Source of the DNA: Ichthyophonus hoferi | Lineage: Eukaryota > Opisthokonta > Ichthyosporea > Ichthyophonida > Ichthyophonidae | NCBI GenBank assembly: GCA_002751075.1 | Contig: NAOQ01000122.1 | Span: forward strand, 1,385-48,029 | Direction of reading: 5' to 3' | DNA length: 46,645 nt | In this document: in pieces, positions 46,596-46,645 of the stretch | Layout of the letters: each line of letters begins with the position of its first letter | Numbering within the stretch: position 1 is the first letter of the stretch | Notes under the pieces: generated by a model | The model's database searches: none | Seen by the model: the letters and a program-made list of their open reading frames with translations, nothing else | What the model was told of the DNA's origin: nothing | Translations under genes and position numbers: made by a program

Positions 46596-46645
46596 CATGT
46601 ATATATATATGTATGTATGTATGTGTATATGTATGTATGTATGTA
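44527..46645 (+). CDS. Flavin-containing monooxygenase, 5' part, runs off the window
   Basis: FMO-type enzymes use FAD and NADPH to oxygenate N, S or carbonyl groups. Three exons can be placed: 44527-44681, 45290-45411 and 46463-46546. They carry RIGIIGAGPSGLVCAKTL, the FAD dinucleotide-binding GxGxSG fold with the usual HGYE end of the second strand. HIYETDHVIGGVF and a SSKYITAFSDYRISS segment follow, as in FMO proteins, where Y(E/D)....GG and the T...M..FSDFP region line up. Then comes MVSYLEYLNEYCDHFDLRKL, matching the EYL..Y..HFDL motif. Phases agree (GAG|GTG at the first junction, GA|A at the second). The first exon here begins in phase 1 without an ATG, so at least one upstream exon is missing from the model. 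The last base seen is still in an intron. The family is sure. The substrate is not. Confidence 0.85.
45444..45652. repeat. Tandem duplication of about 100 bp in monooxygenase intron
   Basis: Two adjacent, nearly identical units (about 45444-45553 and 45556-45652) share TTAATTTAAAACTTTAATTC, a TTTAAAAT.CAATTGTTTC block and GTTTGCTTTTAA in the same order. Both are AT-rich. The duplication lies wholly within the intron between the exons ending at 45411 and starting at 46463. Confidence 0.75.
46554..46645. repeat. (GTAT)n tetranucleotide microsatellite at the window end
   Basis: TATG units with a few ATAT interruptions run from just after the donor of the last monooxygenase exon to the end of the window, so the true length is unknown. 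Confidence 0.85.

Overview
This window is nuclear DNA of an AT-rich, intron-rich eukaryote. The ribosomal proteins and the RIO1 and NOC2 homologues look fungal or close to fungi. Introns of about 60 to 1,250 bp, loose GT donors, abundant microsatellites and large gene-poor stretches suggest an early-diverging fungus, or a unicellular relative, rather than a yeast or typical ascomycete. That placement is inference. No bacterial-type operon, CRISPR array, tRNA or rRNA gene was seen.

Layout. 1-5.2 kb: gene-poor, with unassigned small reading frames and one copy of a dispersed repeat (family A). 5.3-6.56 kb (+): RPL35/uL29, two coding exons and a probable 5'UTR intron. 6.56-15.3 kb: long gene-free tract with three more family A copies and one family C copy. 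15.4-17.7 kb (+): RPL7/uL30, four coding exons, the first carrying only 8 coding bases. 17.7-19.9 kb: non-coding, with a family B repeat. 19.9-30.0 kb (-): RIO1 kinase (RIOK1), 17 exons, 564 aa, interrupted by a 337-N gap whose two flanks are identical over 107 bp. 30.8-31.7 kb (+): an intronless MacroD-type macrodomain protein. 33.0-39.2 kb (-): NOC2, 15 exons, 610 aa. 39.9-41.0 kb: family B and C repeats. 41.7-42.9 kb (-): a small two-exon F-box protein. 44.5 kb to the end (+): the 5' part of a flavin-containing monooxygenase that runs off the window.

Function. Four of the six best-supported genes act in ribosome structure or assembly. RPL35 and RPL7 are 60S proteins, NOC2 is a nucleolar 60S export factor, and RIO1 is the late 40S maturation kinase. 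The ribosomal protein genes show strong high-expression codon bias and pyrimidine-rich leaders. The other genes do not.

The least expected signal is the density of CCAAT/ATTGG pentamers, on both strands, in introns of NOC2, RIO1 and the monooxygenase. In two NOC2 introns counted by hand they are roughly five times more frequent than base composition predicts, while ribosomal protein introns and intergenic DNA look near background. All gene models were built by hand from splice-phase continuity and remembered family sequences. No database search was run.
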